DNA from: Pseudonocardia sp.
GTDB taxonomy: Bacteria > Actinomycetota > Actinomycetes > Mycobacteriales > Pseudonocardiaceae
Assembly: GCA_030147065.1 (NCBI GenBank)
Contig: JASLAP010000706.1
Location: 1-34,050 of the forward strand
Reading direction: 5' to 3'
DNA: 34,050 nucleotides
Positions within the stretch are counted from its first letter, which is position 1, and every line of letters begins with the position of its first letter. Both the position numbers and the translations under genes were made by a program. The notes under the pieces were generated by a model. That model was not told the origin of the DNA. It made no database searches and saw only the letters and a list, made by a program, of their open reading frames with translations. Shown here one piece after another: positions 1 to 15,000 of this stretch.

Positions 1-3000
1 TGTGCCCGCGCTGCGCGGCCGCTGCGCGGCCCCGCCGCGGCACCCCGCGGCGCGGCGGCGGGCCGCGGGTCCGGTGAGGCGCGACGATGGTGCACCGCCG
101 GACGATCCTGCTCGGTGCCCTCGCCGTCGCCACGAGCGCCGCCTGCGCCCCGGACACGGCAGGAGGCCCGCCTGAGATGGGCACCGGGACAGTGGACGGG
201 ACGGGTTCCCGGCTGACCGCCCGGCCGCCGGCGACCCCTCCGGATCCCCCGGACCCGCAGCCCGAGGTGCGGGCCCTGGACCTCGGACCCGGACCCGAGG
301 TGCTGCTGCAGGTCCCCTCCGGGATGCGGGACGGCGCGCCGGGCAGGCTGGTCCTCACCCTGCACGGTGCCGGCGGGGACGCCCGCGCCGGCCTGGCCCC
401 GCTCGCCCCGCTGGCCGACGCGCACCGCCTGCTCCTGCTCGCCCCGACATCGCGCGGCAGCACCTGGGACGTCATCAAGGGCGGCTGGGGTCCGGACGTC
501 CGCCGCATCGACGAGGCGCTGGCCGAGGTCTTCGCGACCTGCCCGGTGGACCACGAACACCTCGCGATCAGCGGGTTCTCCGACGGGGCGTCCTACGCGC
601 TCTCGCTCGGGCTGGCCAACGCCGAGCTGTTCACCCACATCGTGGCGTTCTCACCGGGTTTCCTGGTGCCCGTGAGACCGGACGGCACCCCGCAGGTCTA
701 CATCTCCCACGGCCGGGCCGACCAGGTGCTGCCCATCGATCGGACGACCCGGCGCATCGTGCCGCGACTGCGGTCGGCGGGCATCCCGGTCGAGGTGCAC
801 GAGTTCGATGGGCCGCACGCCGTGCCGCCCGGCATCGCCGAGGAGGGCGCGCGCCACGTGACGGGGTAGCGCCGCCGACCCCCGGCGGCCTCGCCCGCGA
901 GCATGCCGGCCGGCCAGCCAGGTCAGCCCCGGCGAGCACGTCGCTGACCACGATCCATCGCACCGCGCAGGTGCAGCGGGATCCCGTCGCCGTCGGCGGC
1001 CACGGAGCGCTTGGTGCCCTGTTTGCCCCGGTCAACCGAGCTGCGTCCGGACACCTCGCCCCCGCACGGGGACTTGGTGATGGCTCCGTCCGCGGACAGG
1101 TCGTCGAGGTTCAGCCCGATCATCCGATCGTAGGCGACCAGCCCGACGCGCAGCAGCTCCTGGGCGACGCCGGCCTCGGCCCACTGCCGCAGCCGCCGCC
1201 GGATCGTACGGTCCGAGCAGCCCGGGCTGGCTAGGCGTTCGTAACCGCTGCCGTGTACCAGCGCGGCGATCACGTGCTCGAACACCGGGACCCGGCGGCG
1301 GTGACAGCCCCACGGGTGGGACGGGGAGAACTCGGGACGCTCGTCGACCCCGATCAGGGCAGCGAACTCGACCCACAGCGATTCGATCAGCGATGCTGGC
1401 AACAGGGGCACGGACCCTCCCCACGATCACCGGGACTCAGCAACCTCGATAATCGGGCCGGGTCCGTGCCGCTACCTGCAGCGACACGCCAGCAACATCA
1501 TTTGCCGGACGCTCTAAGCCGGCCGACGCAGTCTTGACGTGAGTCAGCTGGGCTGTCGCCACATCTGGAAGGCCAGTGGCCAGAGCGCGACGATGCCGGC
1601 CAGGCCCTGCACGTAGAGCTGCACCGCCCCGAGCGGAACGAACCGTGTCGCGGCAAGCACGATGAGCCCGGTGACGACGAGGCGGGTGAGCGGGCGGCTC
1701 AGGATCTGGCTGGCCGCGATGCCTCGCGCGAACCCGAGGATCCCGATCGTGAAGAGGAGCGCGCTCGTGGCCAGTGTGGAGACGAACCACGGCTGTAGCG
1801 TGGCCTGCGCGGCCACGGCATCGCCTCCGGTGCGGGCGGCCGCCATCGGGGCGAACTCCAGAGCCGGTAGCAGCCCGTACACGGCGCTGCCGGCGATCAC
1901 GAACGGCAAGGCCCACGCGCTGAACCGCTCCTCGCCGGCATCGCGCAGGTACGCCCGGATCGCGAGGAACGCCAGCGCGACCAGGGCGGATGCCGCCGCG
2001 GCGAGCAGGTGCACGATCCCCCACCACGTCGTGTCGGCGTGGACCGCGTGGGCGACGGCAGCCGCGTCGGGAATCCTGGCGATGTAGGGGTGGGCGGTGA
2101 GCGCGATGAGTAGCACCGCCGGTGCGAGTGCCACGCCGGCAGCTCCCCAGCGTGCCCTTGTCGTCGATGTCGTTGTCGATGTCATGATCGAGCCCCGTTG
2201 TCCGGTGGCGGTGTTCATCGCACGGTTCCGGTTCCGATGTTGACCTCGGCGCGGAGCAGTGCCCCGGGGGCACCTGCGGATCGCTCGCGCAGCATCCCGT
2301 CGAGGACGTGTGCGGCCTCGGCCCGCTGCGCGTCGCTGAGCCCCGCGACCAGCTGCGCGCCGATGGGGTTGCTGGCGGTGAACACGCGCCAGAGGTGCGC
2401 GACGGAGTCGAACGCCGTCTCCCACGTGATCGTGTCGATCCGGACCTCGCGCAGGCCGGCGTCGGCCAGCCGCTCGCGCAGGACATCGGGGTCCGCCGCC
2501 TGGAAGGGCAGCGGCGGCGGGTCGGTCGGTACCGTCGTGACGCCGGGAGCCGCGGCCCGCACCGCGCTGTTCACGAACACGATGAACTCGACCGTCTCGA
2601 TCGGTCCGAACGCGACGATCACCACCCGCCCGCCGGGCCTGGTGACCCGGACGAGCTCGGCGAGGCCGCGCGCCATGTCGGGGAACAACGAGACGCCGTT
2701 CACCGAGACGGCCACGTCGAAGGTGTCGTCGTCCAGCTCGAGGGCGTGCCCGTCCATGGACCGGCCGCGCAGGGTGGACAGTCCCTCCGCGCGTGCTCGC
2801 GCGTTGAGGCGTTCGATCATCGCCGGGGCGAGGTCGGTCGCGACGACGTCCGCGCCGAGCCTGGCTGCCGGAATGCTCAGTGCACCGCTGCCGGCCGCCA
2901 CGTCGAGCAGCCGTGTGCCGGGGCGCAGCCCGAGACGGCGCACCACCTCTTTCCCCAGCCTCATGGTCTCCGGGGTGACGAACTCGTCGAACCCGCCTGC

Positions 3001-6000
3001 GATGCCGTTCCATGCGCCACGGATCTGCTCGATGCTCGGTGCCTGCTGTGTGGTCACGGTGAACTCCCTTGCTCGGCGGCCAGCAGGTGGCCTGGCCCTA
3101 CACGTCCGAGACAAGGGTCGAACCAACCGGAGCGGCACCGCTTCGGGCGAACTGTCCATACCGGGCACCCGCCCCGGGTGGGTGATTCTGCGTAGTCGCC
3201 CTTCGAGCTCCCCCGAGGTGCCCGCTACACCAGCTCGTGCCGGAAAGCGTAGGCGGTGGCAGCGGCGCGCGAGCCGACGCCGAGCCTGGTGAAGATGTTG
3301 CTGAGGTGGCGGGCCACCGTCTTCTCGCTGATGATCAACCTGTCGGCGACCTCGCGGTTGGTCGCCCCGGTGGCGACGAGGCGGAGCACCTCCACCTCGC
3401 GGGGGGTCAACCCGCCCGGCGCGTCCTGTCTCGGCATTCCGGACAGCGCGGCGACCCGGGCCAGCGCCGGAGCGGCTCCCAGCTGCTCGAACACGCGACG
3501 CGCCGCGTCCAGCTCCATGCTCGCCGTGTCGTGATCGGCCAGCTCCCCGCAGGCCTGGGCCATCAGCAGGCGCACCCGTGCCGCCTCGTACGGTGCGTCG
3601 AGCTCCTGCCAGGTCGTCCACGCGCGGCGCAGCACCCGGCACGCGCCGTGGACGTCACCGTCGGCCAGCAGGACGGCGCCGCGGGCGGACTCGGCGACGG
3701 CCCGCAGGTAGGGAGCGTCGAGGGCGCCGGCGAGCTCGTCCAGTTCCTCGAGTGCCGGCCTGGCCGCGGCGACGTCGCCGGCGCCCAGCACGATCTCGAC
3801 GAACGCCGCCAGCACCCGCGCGCGCTTCACGCGGTCGCCCTCGGTCTCCATCAATACCCGGCGGACGGCCGCCTCCGCGTCCTGGGTTCGGCCTTGGGCC
3901 AGGCGCAGCAGGGCCAGGCCCGGTTGCACGGGGTGACCGGACTCGCCCGCCTTGCGGTAGGCCTGCTCGGCCCGCGAGAACTCGCCCCGCAGCCGCAGCA
4001 GCTCGCCCTGCTGGTAGTGCGCCATCCCGAGCACCGGGTCTCCCGGCGGCTCGGCGAGATGTGCACAGGCCTGCCGCACCTCCGCCATGGCGTCCGACCA
4101 CTCGCCCCGCAGTTGCATGATCTCCGAGCGGTGGATCAGGCACTGGCCCCGGTAGGGCTTGAGGTCCTGCTGATCGGCACACCAGCGGCTCAGCACCACC
4201 GTCCATTCCCGGGCCCGTCCCCAGTCGAAGACGTCGCGGCACGTGATGATCATCGCGCAGTAGACGATCCCGGCGGCGACGGGCGAGACGTCACCGGTGG
4301 TCACCGCCAGCATCGCCTCGTCGAGCATCGCGAGGCCACGGCGGACCTCACCCATCGCGACCAGCGCCTGGCCGCGACCCAGCCGGCTCAGCGCGACCAG
4401 GTCCGGATCACCGAAACGATCGGCGATACCCGCGGCCTCACCGATCACCTCGTGCGCCTTGCCCGGGTCACCGGATCCCAGGGCCTGCAACGCCACGGGG
4501 ATCAGCAGATAGCCCCGTTCGACGCTGTCCGGCGCCTGCTCGTTCAGCAGGCGCTCGGCCCGGCCCAACCAACCGCCGCCCTCGGCGTGCCGACCGCGCT
4601 GGATCAGGAAGATGGCGACCCAGAACGCGCACCGTACCGCGCGGCCGACCTCACCCTGATCGAGAAACGTGCGGTGGGCTCGCTCCAGACCCTTCACGGC
4701 CGCCTCGTCCCGACCGATCAGGTAAGCGGCCATCGCGAGCCGGTCGAGGTCGACCGCCTCGAGCGGTGCGTGCTCGTCGGCCGCCGACAGAGTCTCGTAG
4801 GCGTCACGCCAGGCACGGCGCCCGTACGACTCACGGCCCCGCCCCACTGTGTCGTTCGCGCGCATCGGGTCTCCCTCGCGGGCGGAGTGGCTACGGCGCC
4901 AGACCTTCCCGGCTCTCCTGGATCTTCAGGTAGCGACCCCGACCTGAGACGCGCCGTGCGGGAGGTACGCGGGTGATCCGCCAAGCGCACCATGCCGAAC
5001 GGGACCGCCGGGTGGCAAGACCTACCAGAACGAGGAGATCGACACGAGCCTGCCCTGCCGTGACGAGATGTCAGTCAGCTTACGACTGGGCCGTCATCCG
5101 CATCGGGCACCGCCTGACCGCCCACGAACTCGACCCAGCGTTCGTCGGCGACGAGGTCAACCGTACGTCTCCGGTCGCACTCGCCCTGACCATCAACCGC
5201 AGCGTCGTCGGCACCATGAGCGAGTTCACCTTCCTGGCCGAACACACCAGGACCGACAACCTCGTCGAGCAAGCCGTGCTCCTCGGCCGGACCCCCTGCA
5301 GCCCGCTCTGCAAGCGACACGTCAGTCCCGACCGCGAGCTGCGTGCTCTCGTCGCAGAGCACAGCCGCTGATACCCGCCGCGCTGACCCGTTCCACCACC
5401 GGTTGCGGCTGCAGGGCAGCCGGCACGACCGGTCGGCGACACCCGGGCGGGGACGCGCCACGGTGCCGCCCGATGGCCACCCCGTCCGCTCGACAGCTGT
5501 GGACCAGCTCGCGAGAGGCACACGCAGCCAGGCGACCGGCGGGTCCGGGCGGACGAGCGCTGATGCAGGGCAGCGGGTCAGCCGGCGTGCGCGAACAGGA
5601 CGTCGTCCGTGATCCGCTCCTCGTGCACGGCCAACCCGGTGCGCGGTGAAGACCGCCGCCAGTTCAGGGTCCCACACGGTCGGCGGGACGGGCGCCGCGT
5701 CACGGTGCACCGGCAGCCCGGCCCGGGTCATCGCGGCCACCGCGGCGGGGACCTCCAGCGCAGTGCTCACGGCGCACGGCGGGCTCAGGCCTCGGGGTGA
5801 CGAACCCCGTGACGGCGGCGTCAGATGCCCGGCCGCCGGCGGCGGGGGCCGCCCGCGCCCGCGTTGCGCTCGAGCAGCGCAGCGGGCACGCCGTGGTCAG
5901 CGCGGAGCCGGCGCAGGGCCGGGTCCGACGTCCAGAAGGACTCGAAGTCCTCTGGCGCGAACCTCTCCGCGATGAGGTGCATCGCGATGTCGTGGCGCAC

Positions 6001-9000
6001 GTACTCGACGGCGACCAGCACGACGGCGGGGTTGTCGGTGTAGACGCCCCAGGCGTCGCCGTTGACGACGCCGCCAATCACGGCCTGCTGGCGGTCGGCG
6101 GAGACGACCAGCAGCCGGCAGCCCAGGTTCTCCAGCACCACGTCGGGGGTCGAGAAGCGGTGCGGGGTGGTCCGGCCCACCGGGTCGGGGTCCTCGCCGA
6201 ACGCGACCACCGAGATCTCCACACCGTCGGCCTCGGCGCGCCGCGCCGCCGGTTTGAGCGGATCGATCTCGGCCGGCCAGCCCGACAGGAACAGGTCGTT
6301 GCGCGCGGCGGCGACGACGTCCTCGGCGCGGGCGAGCAGCGACGCCCGGTCGGACAGGTTGTGCACCAGGCGCACCTGGGGCGGCGCGGCCAGCTCGGGC
6401 AGGGCCTGGCTCAGCGCGTCGATCGACTGGTCGAACTCCCGGCGCAGCCGGTCCAACAGCGCGGACGGCGGGAGTGCGATGTAGCCGACGCTGTCGTTGC
6501 CGGCCCGGACCTCGTACGCGGCCCCCCGCCCGACCAGCTTTGCCAGCGTCTCGTAGACCGTGCTGCGCGGGACGCCGGAGCGCTTCGCGACCTCGTACCC
6601 GTTGAGCGGGGATCCGGAGGCCACGAGCGCGACGTAGGCCTTCGCCTCGTAGCCGGACATGCCCAGGCGCTGGAGCTCGTCGACGACGCTCTGCTGCGGC
6701 ACGCCCTCATGCTCCCACCCGTCGGGATCACGATGCGCCCGGCCCGCGCTCACCCACGGCCGGTCAGTCCGTCGCAAGGCGGTCCGGTCCGACCTCGTCG
6801 ACGGACTCCGACCGCGGCGGCGTCGCCAGGTCGCTGGGGGTCAGCCCACCATCGACGAAGCAGCTGCCCGGTCCGTGGGCGGCTTCTCCGAGCCGAGGAA
6901 CAGCACCGCGTCCGCCACGTCCTCCGCCGGTCAGGGTGGCCCGCAGCCGCTATCACTAGTTACTATATACATGAATATCGAGCGACGCTGCGAGGAGGCA
7001 CCGTGGTCGGGAGCACGCTGATCGCCGGCGGCGCGGTCGTGGACGGCACCGGGGCCCCGGCCCGCCGCGACGAGGCCGTGCTGCTGCGGCACGGCCGGAT
7101 CGCCGCATTGGGGGTCGAGGCCCTGGCCGACGCCGAGGCGAGCGGGGTGGACACCCGCATCGACGCCACGGGCAAGACCGTCATGCCGGGCCTCATCGAC
7201 GCCCACACGCACCTGTCGTTCGGCGAGCCGACCGGCAACGACGAGTTGTTCCACCACCGCACCGAGGCCTACAGCTCCATGCTGTCGGCGTACAACGCCC
7301 GCAAGGTGCTGCGCGCCGGGGTCACCAGCGTGCTGGACGCGGATTGCCTGTGGAACATCGGCGTCGAACTGCGCGACGCCATCGAGACCGGCATCGTCGA
7401 AGGGCCGCGGATGCGCGCGGGCGGTCAGGCCCTGATGACGATGCTCGGGGGCACGGCGGGGCGGATGGTCGCCGACGAGGGCACCACCGGCTACGCCACG
7501 GTCGTTCAGAACCGCGACATGATGGTCAACGAGGTCCGCCGCCAGATCAAGTACGGCGTGGACTGGATCAAGATCATGGTGACCGGGCTGATCCCGTCGA
7601 TGAGGGGCCCCGAGGTCCAGGTCTGGAAGTCCGAGGAGCTGCGCACGGTGTGCGACACCGCGCACGAGCTCGGTACCCGCGTCGTCGCGCACTGCCGCAA
7701 CTCCGCGAGCACCCGCGACGCCGCTCGCGCCGGCGTCGACCTGATCTACCACGCCTCGTACATGGACGACGCGGCGCTGGAGGCCGTGGCCGAGTCCGGC
7801 GCGGCGCTGTGCCCGACGTTCACGCTGCTGGGCAACCTCGCCGACTACGGCACCAGGATCGGTACCGCTCCGGAGCTGCTCGACGTGTTCCGCGCGGAGA
7901 TCGAGGTCACCGCGAAGCAGATGTCGAAGGCGCACGCGATGGGCGTCCCGTTCCTCACCGGCTCGGAGACCGGTTTCGCGGTCACCCCGGTCGGCGAATG
8001 GCACGCCCGTGAGCTGGAGATGTTCGTCCAGTACATGGGCATGACGCCGATGGAGGCCATCGTCGCGGCCACCCGCAACGGTGCCTTCGCGATGCGCATG
8101 GAGGGCGAGGTCGGCACGCTCGAGCCCGGCCGCATCGCCGACGTGCTCGTCATCGACGGTGACCCGCTCGCCGACATCACGGTCCTGCAGGAGCGCGAGC
8201 GCCTCGTCGAGGTGATCAAGGACGGGAAGCGGACTGACCTCACGACGCCCATACCCGAGCGGCGGATGCGCGCTACCGACCAGGTCCGGTTCCTCGCCTC
8301 CTGCCCGCTGACCCGCGGGCTCGCGCTCACCGAGGACCAGATCGAGAAGCTCGCCCGTGTCTGAGCGGGCGCGGGTCGTCGACGTCCACGCGCACGCCGT
8401 CCTCGAGGTCGGCCTCGGCGCGGCGGGCGCGGCCGGGCCGGAGCTCGGCACCGAGCCCGACGGCACGCCGTTCTACCGGGTCGGCGACTACGTCCTGCGC
8501 GGCGTGCGGTACGCCGGGAGCCCGTTCATGGACGTCGACGTCCGGCTGGCCGCGATGGACGCCGCCGGCATCGACGTCCAGCTGCTCTCCCCCAACCCGC
8601 TGACCTACTTCGACCGGCTCGACGCGCGCGACGCCGCCGGCTACGCCCGAGTGCACAACGACGCGCTCGCCGAGCTGGCCGGCGAGCACCCCGGCCGACT
8701 GCTCGCGTCCGCGCAGCTCCCGGTGCAGGACATCGCGGCGTCGGTCGCCGAGGCCCGCCGGGCGGTGCGCGATCTCGGCATGGTCGCAGTCCACCTCGAC
8801 AGCGACCCGGCCGGGCGCACGCTGGACGACCCGGCGCTGGACCCGCTCTACGAGGTGCTGGTCGACCTCGACGTGCCGCTGTTCGTGCACCCCTCGCCGC
8901 TGGGCGCCGCGGGGCCGCCGGACGACCCGCGGCTGCGCCGCTTCGACCTCGACCTGCTTTTCGGGTTCGCCCGCGACGAGACGCTCGCGGTCGCCGCGCT

Positions 9001-12000
9001 GGTGTTCGGTGGGGTGCTGGAGCGCCATCCCGGGCTCGACGTCTGCATCAGCCACGGCGGCGGAGCCGCTGCGTTCGTCGCGGGGCGCTTCGCTCGCGCC
9101 GTGGAGAAGCGCCCGTGGGCCTCCCGCGCGCTGCGCGAGCACGGCTTCGCGCACTACTACCGGCGGCTCTGGTTCGACACCCACGTCCACGACGCCGCCT
9201 CGCTGGACCTGCTCGCGGCGCACGCCGGAGCCGAGCGGTTGGTGTTCGGCACCAACTTCGCCGGGTGGGACTCCGGCGCCGGCGACGAGCTCGGCCCGCT
9301 GGCCGCGGCGCTCGGGGCGAACGCTGTCCGGCTGCTGCGGCTCGACCCCAGCGGCCGGTGACGCGGCGGCGGGCGCCGCTGACGACGACCGCCCCCGTCG
9401 ATGACCTCCTGCGCCGCTCGCGACCAGCCCGGGGTGGTGCGAGCGGTGGCGGGACGGCCGACGGAGCCCGCCCGCTCAGCCGCCGACGAGGAGCAGGTGG
9501 GCGGCGGTCGCCGCCGGCATGCCGACCTCCACGCCGCGGGCGCGGGCCGGCCGGTTGGCCGCGCTGATCACGCCGTCGCGGTAGGTGGACAGGCCGTCGC
9601 CCATGCGTGCGGTGCGGGCGTCGACGGTGGCCCCGGCCAGCCCGTCGGCCTCGACGATCGTGAGGCCGGCCATCCCCGAGTCGTCGCGACCGCGGCCGCC
9701 GTCGGAGCAGATGAACCCCCACGGCCGGACGTCGCGCAGGTAGGGGACCGCGCTGCGGCCGGTGTGGCCGGCGGTGACGAGGACGGTGTGGTCGGAGTCG
9801 GCCGACGTGCCGAACGCGATCGAGTCCGCGCACACGACCTGCCGGCCGTCCGGTCCGGTCTCCACGACCGTCCGGTGCGTGATCTCGCTCGGCGCCCGCG
9901 TCTCCGGCTCGGCGCGCAGCAACAGTAGGGCGGCGTCGCGCACGCTGGTGCCCAGCTCGACCCCGCACTGCTGTGCGACGGCGTTCAGCCGGCTGATCGC
10001 GCCGTTGCGGTAGACGTCGACGCCGTCGCCGAGCAGCACGCCGGTGACGTCGGCGGTGGCCGCGGGGAGGCCGAGGGCTTCGTAGAACCACAGCCCGGCG
10101 ATGCCGGCTCCCTCCGGACCGATGGCGCAGTCCAGGCCGATGGCCGCGCGAGGCCGGTGCACGGCGACGAACCGGGCCGGCAGGACTCCGGAGTAGGAGG
10201 CGCTGACCACGACGTCCCGGCCGGTGTTGCGCTCGTCGACGTGGTAGGCCGAGTCGATGGCGACGATGCGGCCACGCTCCTCGGCGTGCACGACCGTCTG
10301 CAGGTCCGGGGGCACAGCCATGGTCGACTCCTCTCTCAAGGTCACGGCTCAGACTGCGGTCATGCCACCGTCGACCGCCCACACCTGGCCCGTCACCCAG
10401 GAGGACTCGTCGCAGGCCAGGAAGAGCGCGGCGTAGGCGATGTCGTCCTCCTCGCCGAGCCTGCCCAGCGGGAACCGGCGGACGCGCTGGAGCTCGAGCG
10501 TCTCGTCCGGGCTCTCCCCCGTGCCCGTGCCGTAGCCGCCGCGGTCGCGGTAGGTGGCACGCACGAGCGGCGTCGGGACGGTGCCCGGGCAGATCGCGTT
10601 CACCCGGATCCGCTGAGGCCCGTACTCGGCCGCGAGCTGGCGGGTGAGCCCGATGACGCCGGCCTTGGCCGCCGCGTACGGGGCGATCCCCGCGACGCCG
10701 ACCAGCCCGCCCACGCTCGCCTGGTTGACGATCGACCCCCCGGTGCCCTGGGCGAGCATCCGGCGCAGGGCGTACTTGGCGCTGAGGAAGACCCCGGTGA
10801 GGTTCACCGCGATGACCCGGTCCCAGTCGGCCAGGGTGCACTCGGCACCGGTGCCGACGCCCGCGATCCCGGCGTTGGCGAACAGCACGTCGAGCCCCCC
10901 GAACGCCTCGACCGCCTGGGCGACCATGCGCTCGGCGTCCGCCTCGACCGCCACGTCCGCCGCGCACGCGACCGCGGTACCTCCCACCTCGCGGATCGCG
11001 GCGGCCGTCCCCTCCGCGCCATCGCGGTCCCGGTCCACGCACAGCACCGCGGCGCCCTCGCCGGCGAAGCGCAGCGCCGCGCCGCGCCCGAGTCCCGACC
11101 CGGCCCCGGTGATCAGGGTCCGCTTGTCCGCCAGCCGCTCCATGTCGCTCCGTGATCGTCGTCGAGGTGGTTCCGCAAGACGGCCCGCTCAGGCCAGCCC
11201 GCTCAGGTCAGGAGGAGCCGCAGCTCGGGGGCCGACCGCAGCATGAAGCCCGTGTCGGGGGGCTGGTCGCCGGCGAACCGGATCTCGCGGACCGTCTCCA
11301 GCAGCTCGGTGAGCACCTGCTCGATCTCGAGCTTGGCCAGCAGCGATCCGGTGCAGGTGTGGGCACCGCCGCCGAAGGCGCGCAGCGAGCCGGCCGGGGT
11401 GAACTGCGGGTCGGCCTCGTCGGCGGACCGGCCGACGTCGAACCGCCCGGGATGGGCGAAGACCGCCTCGTCGTGGTTGGCCGATCCGAGCAGCAGGATC
11501 AGCTTGTCGCCGGCTCGGACCGGCTGCCCGCCCAGCTCGACGTCGATCAGCGCCTGCCGCACCGAACCCTGCACGGGCGCGCGGTAGCGCAGGATCTCGG
11601 CCACCGCGGACGGCACCAGCGCGCGGTCGTCCCGCAGCCGCTCCCACTGCTCGGGGTGCCGGACCAGCGCGCCGAGCAGGTTCACCATCGCCCGGTCGGT
11701 GGTCTCGATCCCCGCCGAGAGGAAGAACGCGGAGTTGCTCTTCACCTCGGCGTCGGAGAGCCGCTCCCCCTCGTACTCCACGGTGCACAGGTCGGAGAGC
11801 AGGTCGTCGGTCGGCCGCTCGCGCTTGCCGGCGATCGCCGGCGTGAGGAACGCGTCGATCTCCTCCTTCGCCCGCACCCCGCGGGCGTGCACGCCCGCGT
11901 CGCGTGCGACGTTCGAGACGCTGGCCCCGGCGAGGTCGCGGTACCACTGCGGGAACCGCGCGGCCTCGTGCATGGCCATCAGCTCGGCGATGACGGTGAG

Positions 12001-15000
12001 CGGCAGCGGGGTCGTCAGCCCGGCGCGGACATCGGCCACCGCGGGCGCCCGGGGCAGGTCGGCGACGAGGTCGGCGACCAGGCTGCGCACCCTCTCGCCC
12101 AGGTCGCCGCGCAGGACCCGGCGGTTGCGGAGGCGCCGCGCGACGATCGCAGCCTTGCGCCGGTGCTCGTCACCGGTCATGTGCAGGATCGTCCGCCCGT
12201 AGATCGCGCTGCTGCCGGTGCCGGAGGCGAGCGGGCCGAAGGTCGCGGCGTCCTTGAAGCAGCGCACGACGTCGGCGGACCGCGCGACCAGCCACGCCTG
12301 CAGGGCATCGCTCCAGGCCACCGGGCGCTCGGCGCGCAGGCGGGCGTAGAGGGGGTAGGGGTCGGCCGGCACAGCGCCGGTCGCGTGCGCCTCGAGCGCG
12401 GCCAGCGCCGCCGCTCCCGGCCTCGTGCGGACCATCGACGACCAACCCCCCGCTCCGCGTCCGGCACCGTGCGTCATCCCGCCATCTAGTAACATAGTAT
12501 GCAGTGTCAAGCCCGATGGAGGGAGTCGGATGCCCCACCAGCAGGTCGCTGGACCGGAGGGCGGTCCGGGTGGGGCCGACCAGCTCGCCCGCGTCGTGGG
12601 CTACGCCGAGGCCGACGAGATCCTGTGCTCCCGCCGGTTCGCCCAGGAGTCCAAGCACGAGAGCGCGCCGCTGATCGGGGGCACGGTCCTCGTCCTCGAC
12701 GGGCCGGAGCACCTGCACCGGCGCCGGCTGCTCACCCCGCTCGTCGCGCGCGGTGCGCTCGCCGACTACCACCGCGTCGTCGCCCGGACGCTCGACCGGT
12801 GCATCATCGCGGCCGTCCGGTCCGACGGCGACCACTGGTCCGCGGACCTCGTCCCGCTGGGGCGTGCGGTGTTCCTGCAGTTCGCCGCCGCCCTCATCGG
12901 CTTCGACGACGTGACCGACCCCGCTGCGACCGCCGAGCTGCTCGGCCACCTCGGTCCCGTCCTCGAGGCGGTCACCGTCGAGTGGTCCACCCGCGACCAC
13001 GCCACCGTGCTCGCCGAGGGCGAGGCCGCCCGGGACGCCCTGGTCGCCCGCTTCCACACCCCGGCCGCCCGGCGGCGGGCCGAGCTCGTCGAGCGCGGAG
13101 ACGCGCCAACCGACCTGATCTCCCTCCTCGCCGCGCACGGCGACGAGTGGGACGACGACGCCGCCGTGCGGGAGGTGGTGCTCTTCCTCGCAGCGTCGAC
13201 GCTGAACAACGCCGCTCTGCTCGTGCACACCGTGCACGAGCAGAGCAGGCTCGGCACCGCCCCCGGGGGCCCTACCGACGACGAGCTGCGCGACGCGGTG
13301 TTCGAGACCCTGCGGCTGCACCCTCCGACGGTCGCGCTCGTGCGCCGCGCACTGGATGAGGTGACCCTGCGCGACGGTCGGGTGATCCGGGAGGGCGAGC
13401 ACGTCGCCGTCGACCTCGCCTCGGCGAACCGCGACTCCGCGGTGTTCGGCCCGGACGCCGACGCCTTCCGGCCGGGACGCCCGCTACCCGATCGGGTCCG
13501 CCCCTGGGGGCTGGCCTTCGGCAGCGGGCCGCATCTGTGCCTGGGCCGCGCCGTCGTCACCGGCAGCACGGCGGCCCCCGGGGTGCACGTGCAGATCCTG
13601 CGCTCGCTGCACGCCCTGGGCGTGCAGCGCGACCCGCGCCGCGCCCCGATCCTCGCCCCCAGTGCGCAGCGGCGCCACGACAGCTACCCGATCCTGCTCC
13701 GGGAACGGCCGCTCGCGGACCCGAGCGGGATCCGGTAGGGACGACGCCGGCTGCCGTCGGCCGCGTCGCCCCACCCGGGGATCAGCCCTCGATCACGCCG
13801 AGCGCTTCGAGGACCTTCGTCGGGGTCAGCGGGGTCGCGGTGATCCGCTTGCCACCGACCTGCCCGAACGCGTCGTCGACCGCGTTGAGCAGCGCGGCCG
13901 GGGCGAGCACCGTGCCGCCCTCGCCGACGCCGCGGGACCCGACCATCGTCGGGGTCGCGTACTCGAGGTGCACGACTTCGATCTCGGGCACCTCCGGCGC
14001 GCTCGGCATGAGGTAGTCCATGAACGTGCCGGCCAGGTACTGACCGTCCTCGCCGTACGCGGAGTGCTCGAGGAGCATCCCGCCCAGACCCATCGCGACA
14101 CCGCCGATCACCTGCCCGTCGACGACGGACGGATTGATGATCTTCCCGCAGTCCTCGACGACGAGGTAGCGGGTGATCGCGATCCGGCCGGTCTCCTGGT
14201 CGATCTCGATCCAGCAGGCGTGGCTGCCCTGCCCCCAGCCGCCGTTCTCCCCGTCGTACCGGACCGTAGCCTCGAGGTCGAGGTCGACACCCGCCGGCAT
14301 CAACCCCGGAGCCATGTAGCACCCCATGGCGACCTCGGCGAGTGCCACCTTCGAGGCGGGGGCACCCTTGACCGAGATCACCGAGTCCTCGATCTGCAGG
14401 TCCCCCGGGTCGGCCTCGAGCATGTGCGAGGCGATGTCGAGCACCCGGCGCCGCACCTCGCGGGCGGCGACCATGGCGCCGCCGGTGGCCATCATCCCGG
14501 CCTTGCTGCCCCCGGTACCGATCATGGTGAACACGGTCGCGTCGGTGTCTCCGAAGACGATCCGGACGTCGTCGAACGCCACACCCATCTCGTCCGCGAT
14601 GACCTGGGCCAGCGTGGTCTCGTGTCCCTGACCGTGCGGGATCTGGGTGGTGAACGCGGTGACGCGGCCGTCGGGCTCGACGCGCAGGCGCACCGGCTCC
14701 GCGCCGAACGGGAAGCCGATCAGACCCCAGAACTCCGGCGTGCCGGGAGCGGGCTCGTAGAAGGTGCCGACGCCGAAGCCGAGCAGCCTGCCCTCGGCAC
14801 GCGCCCGCTCCTGCTCGGCCCTGATCCCGTCGAGGTCGATCATCTCGGTGAGCCGGTCGAAGGTCTCCGAGGCGGTGACGCCCTCCATGACGAAGCCGGC
14901 GCCGCTGGTGACCGGCTGCTCGGTGACCGGGACGAGGTTGCGCTTGCGCACCTCGATCGGCGATATCCCGACCTCCTTCGCGATCAGGTCCATCATCCGC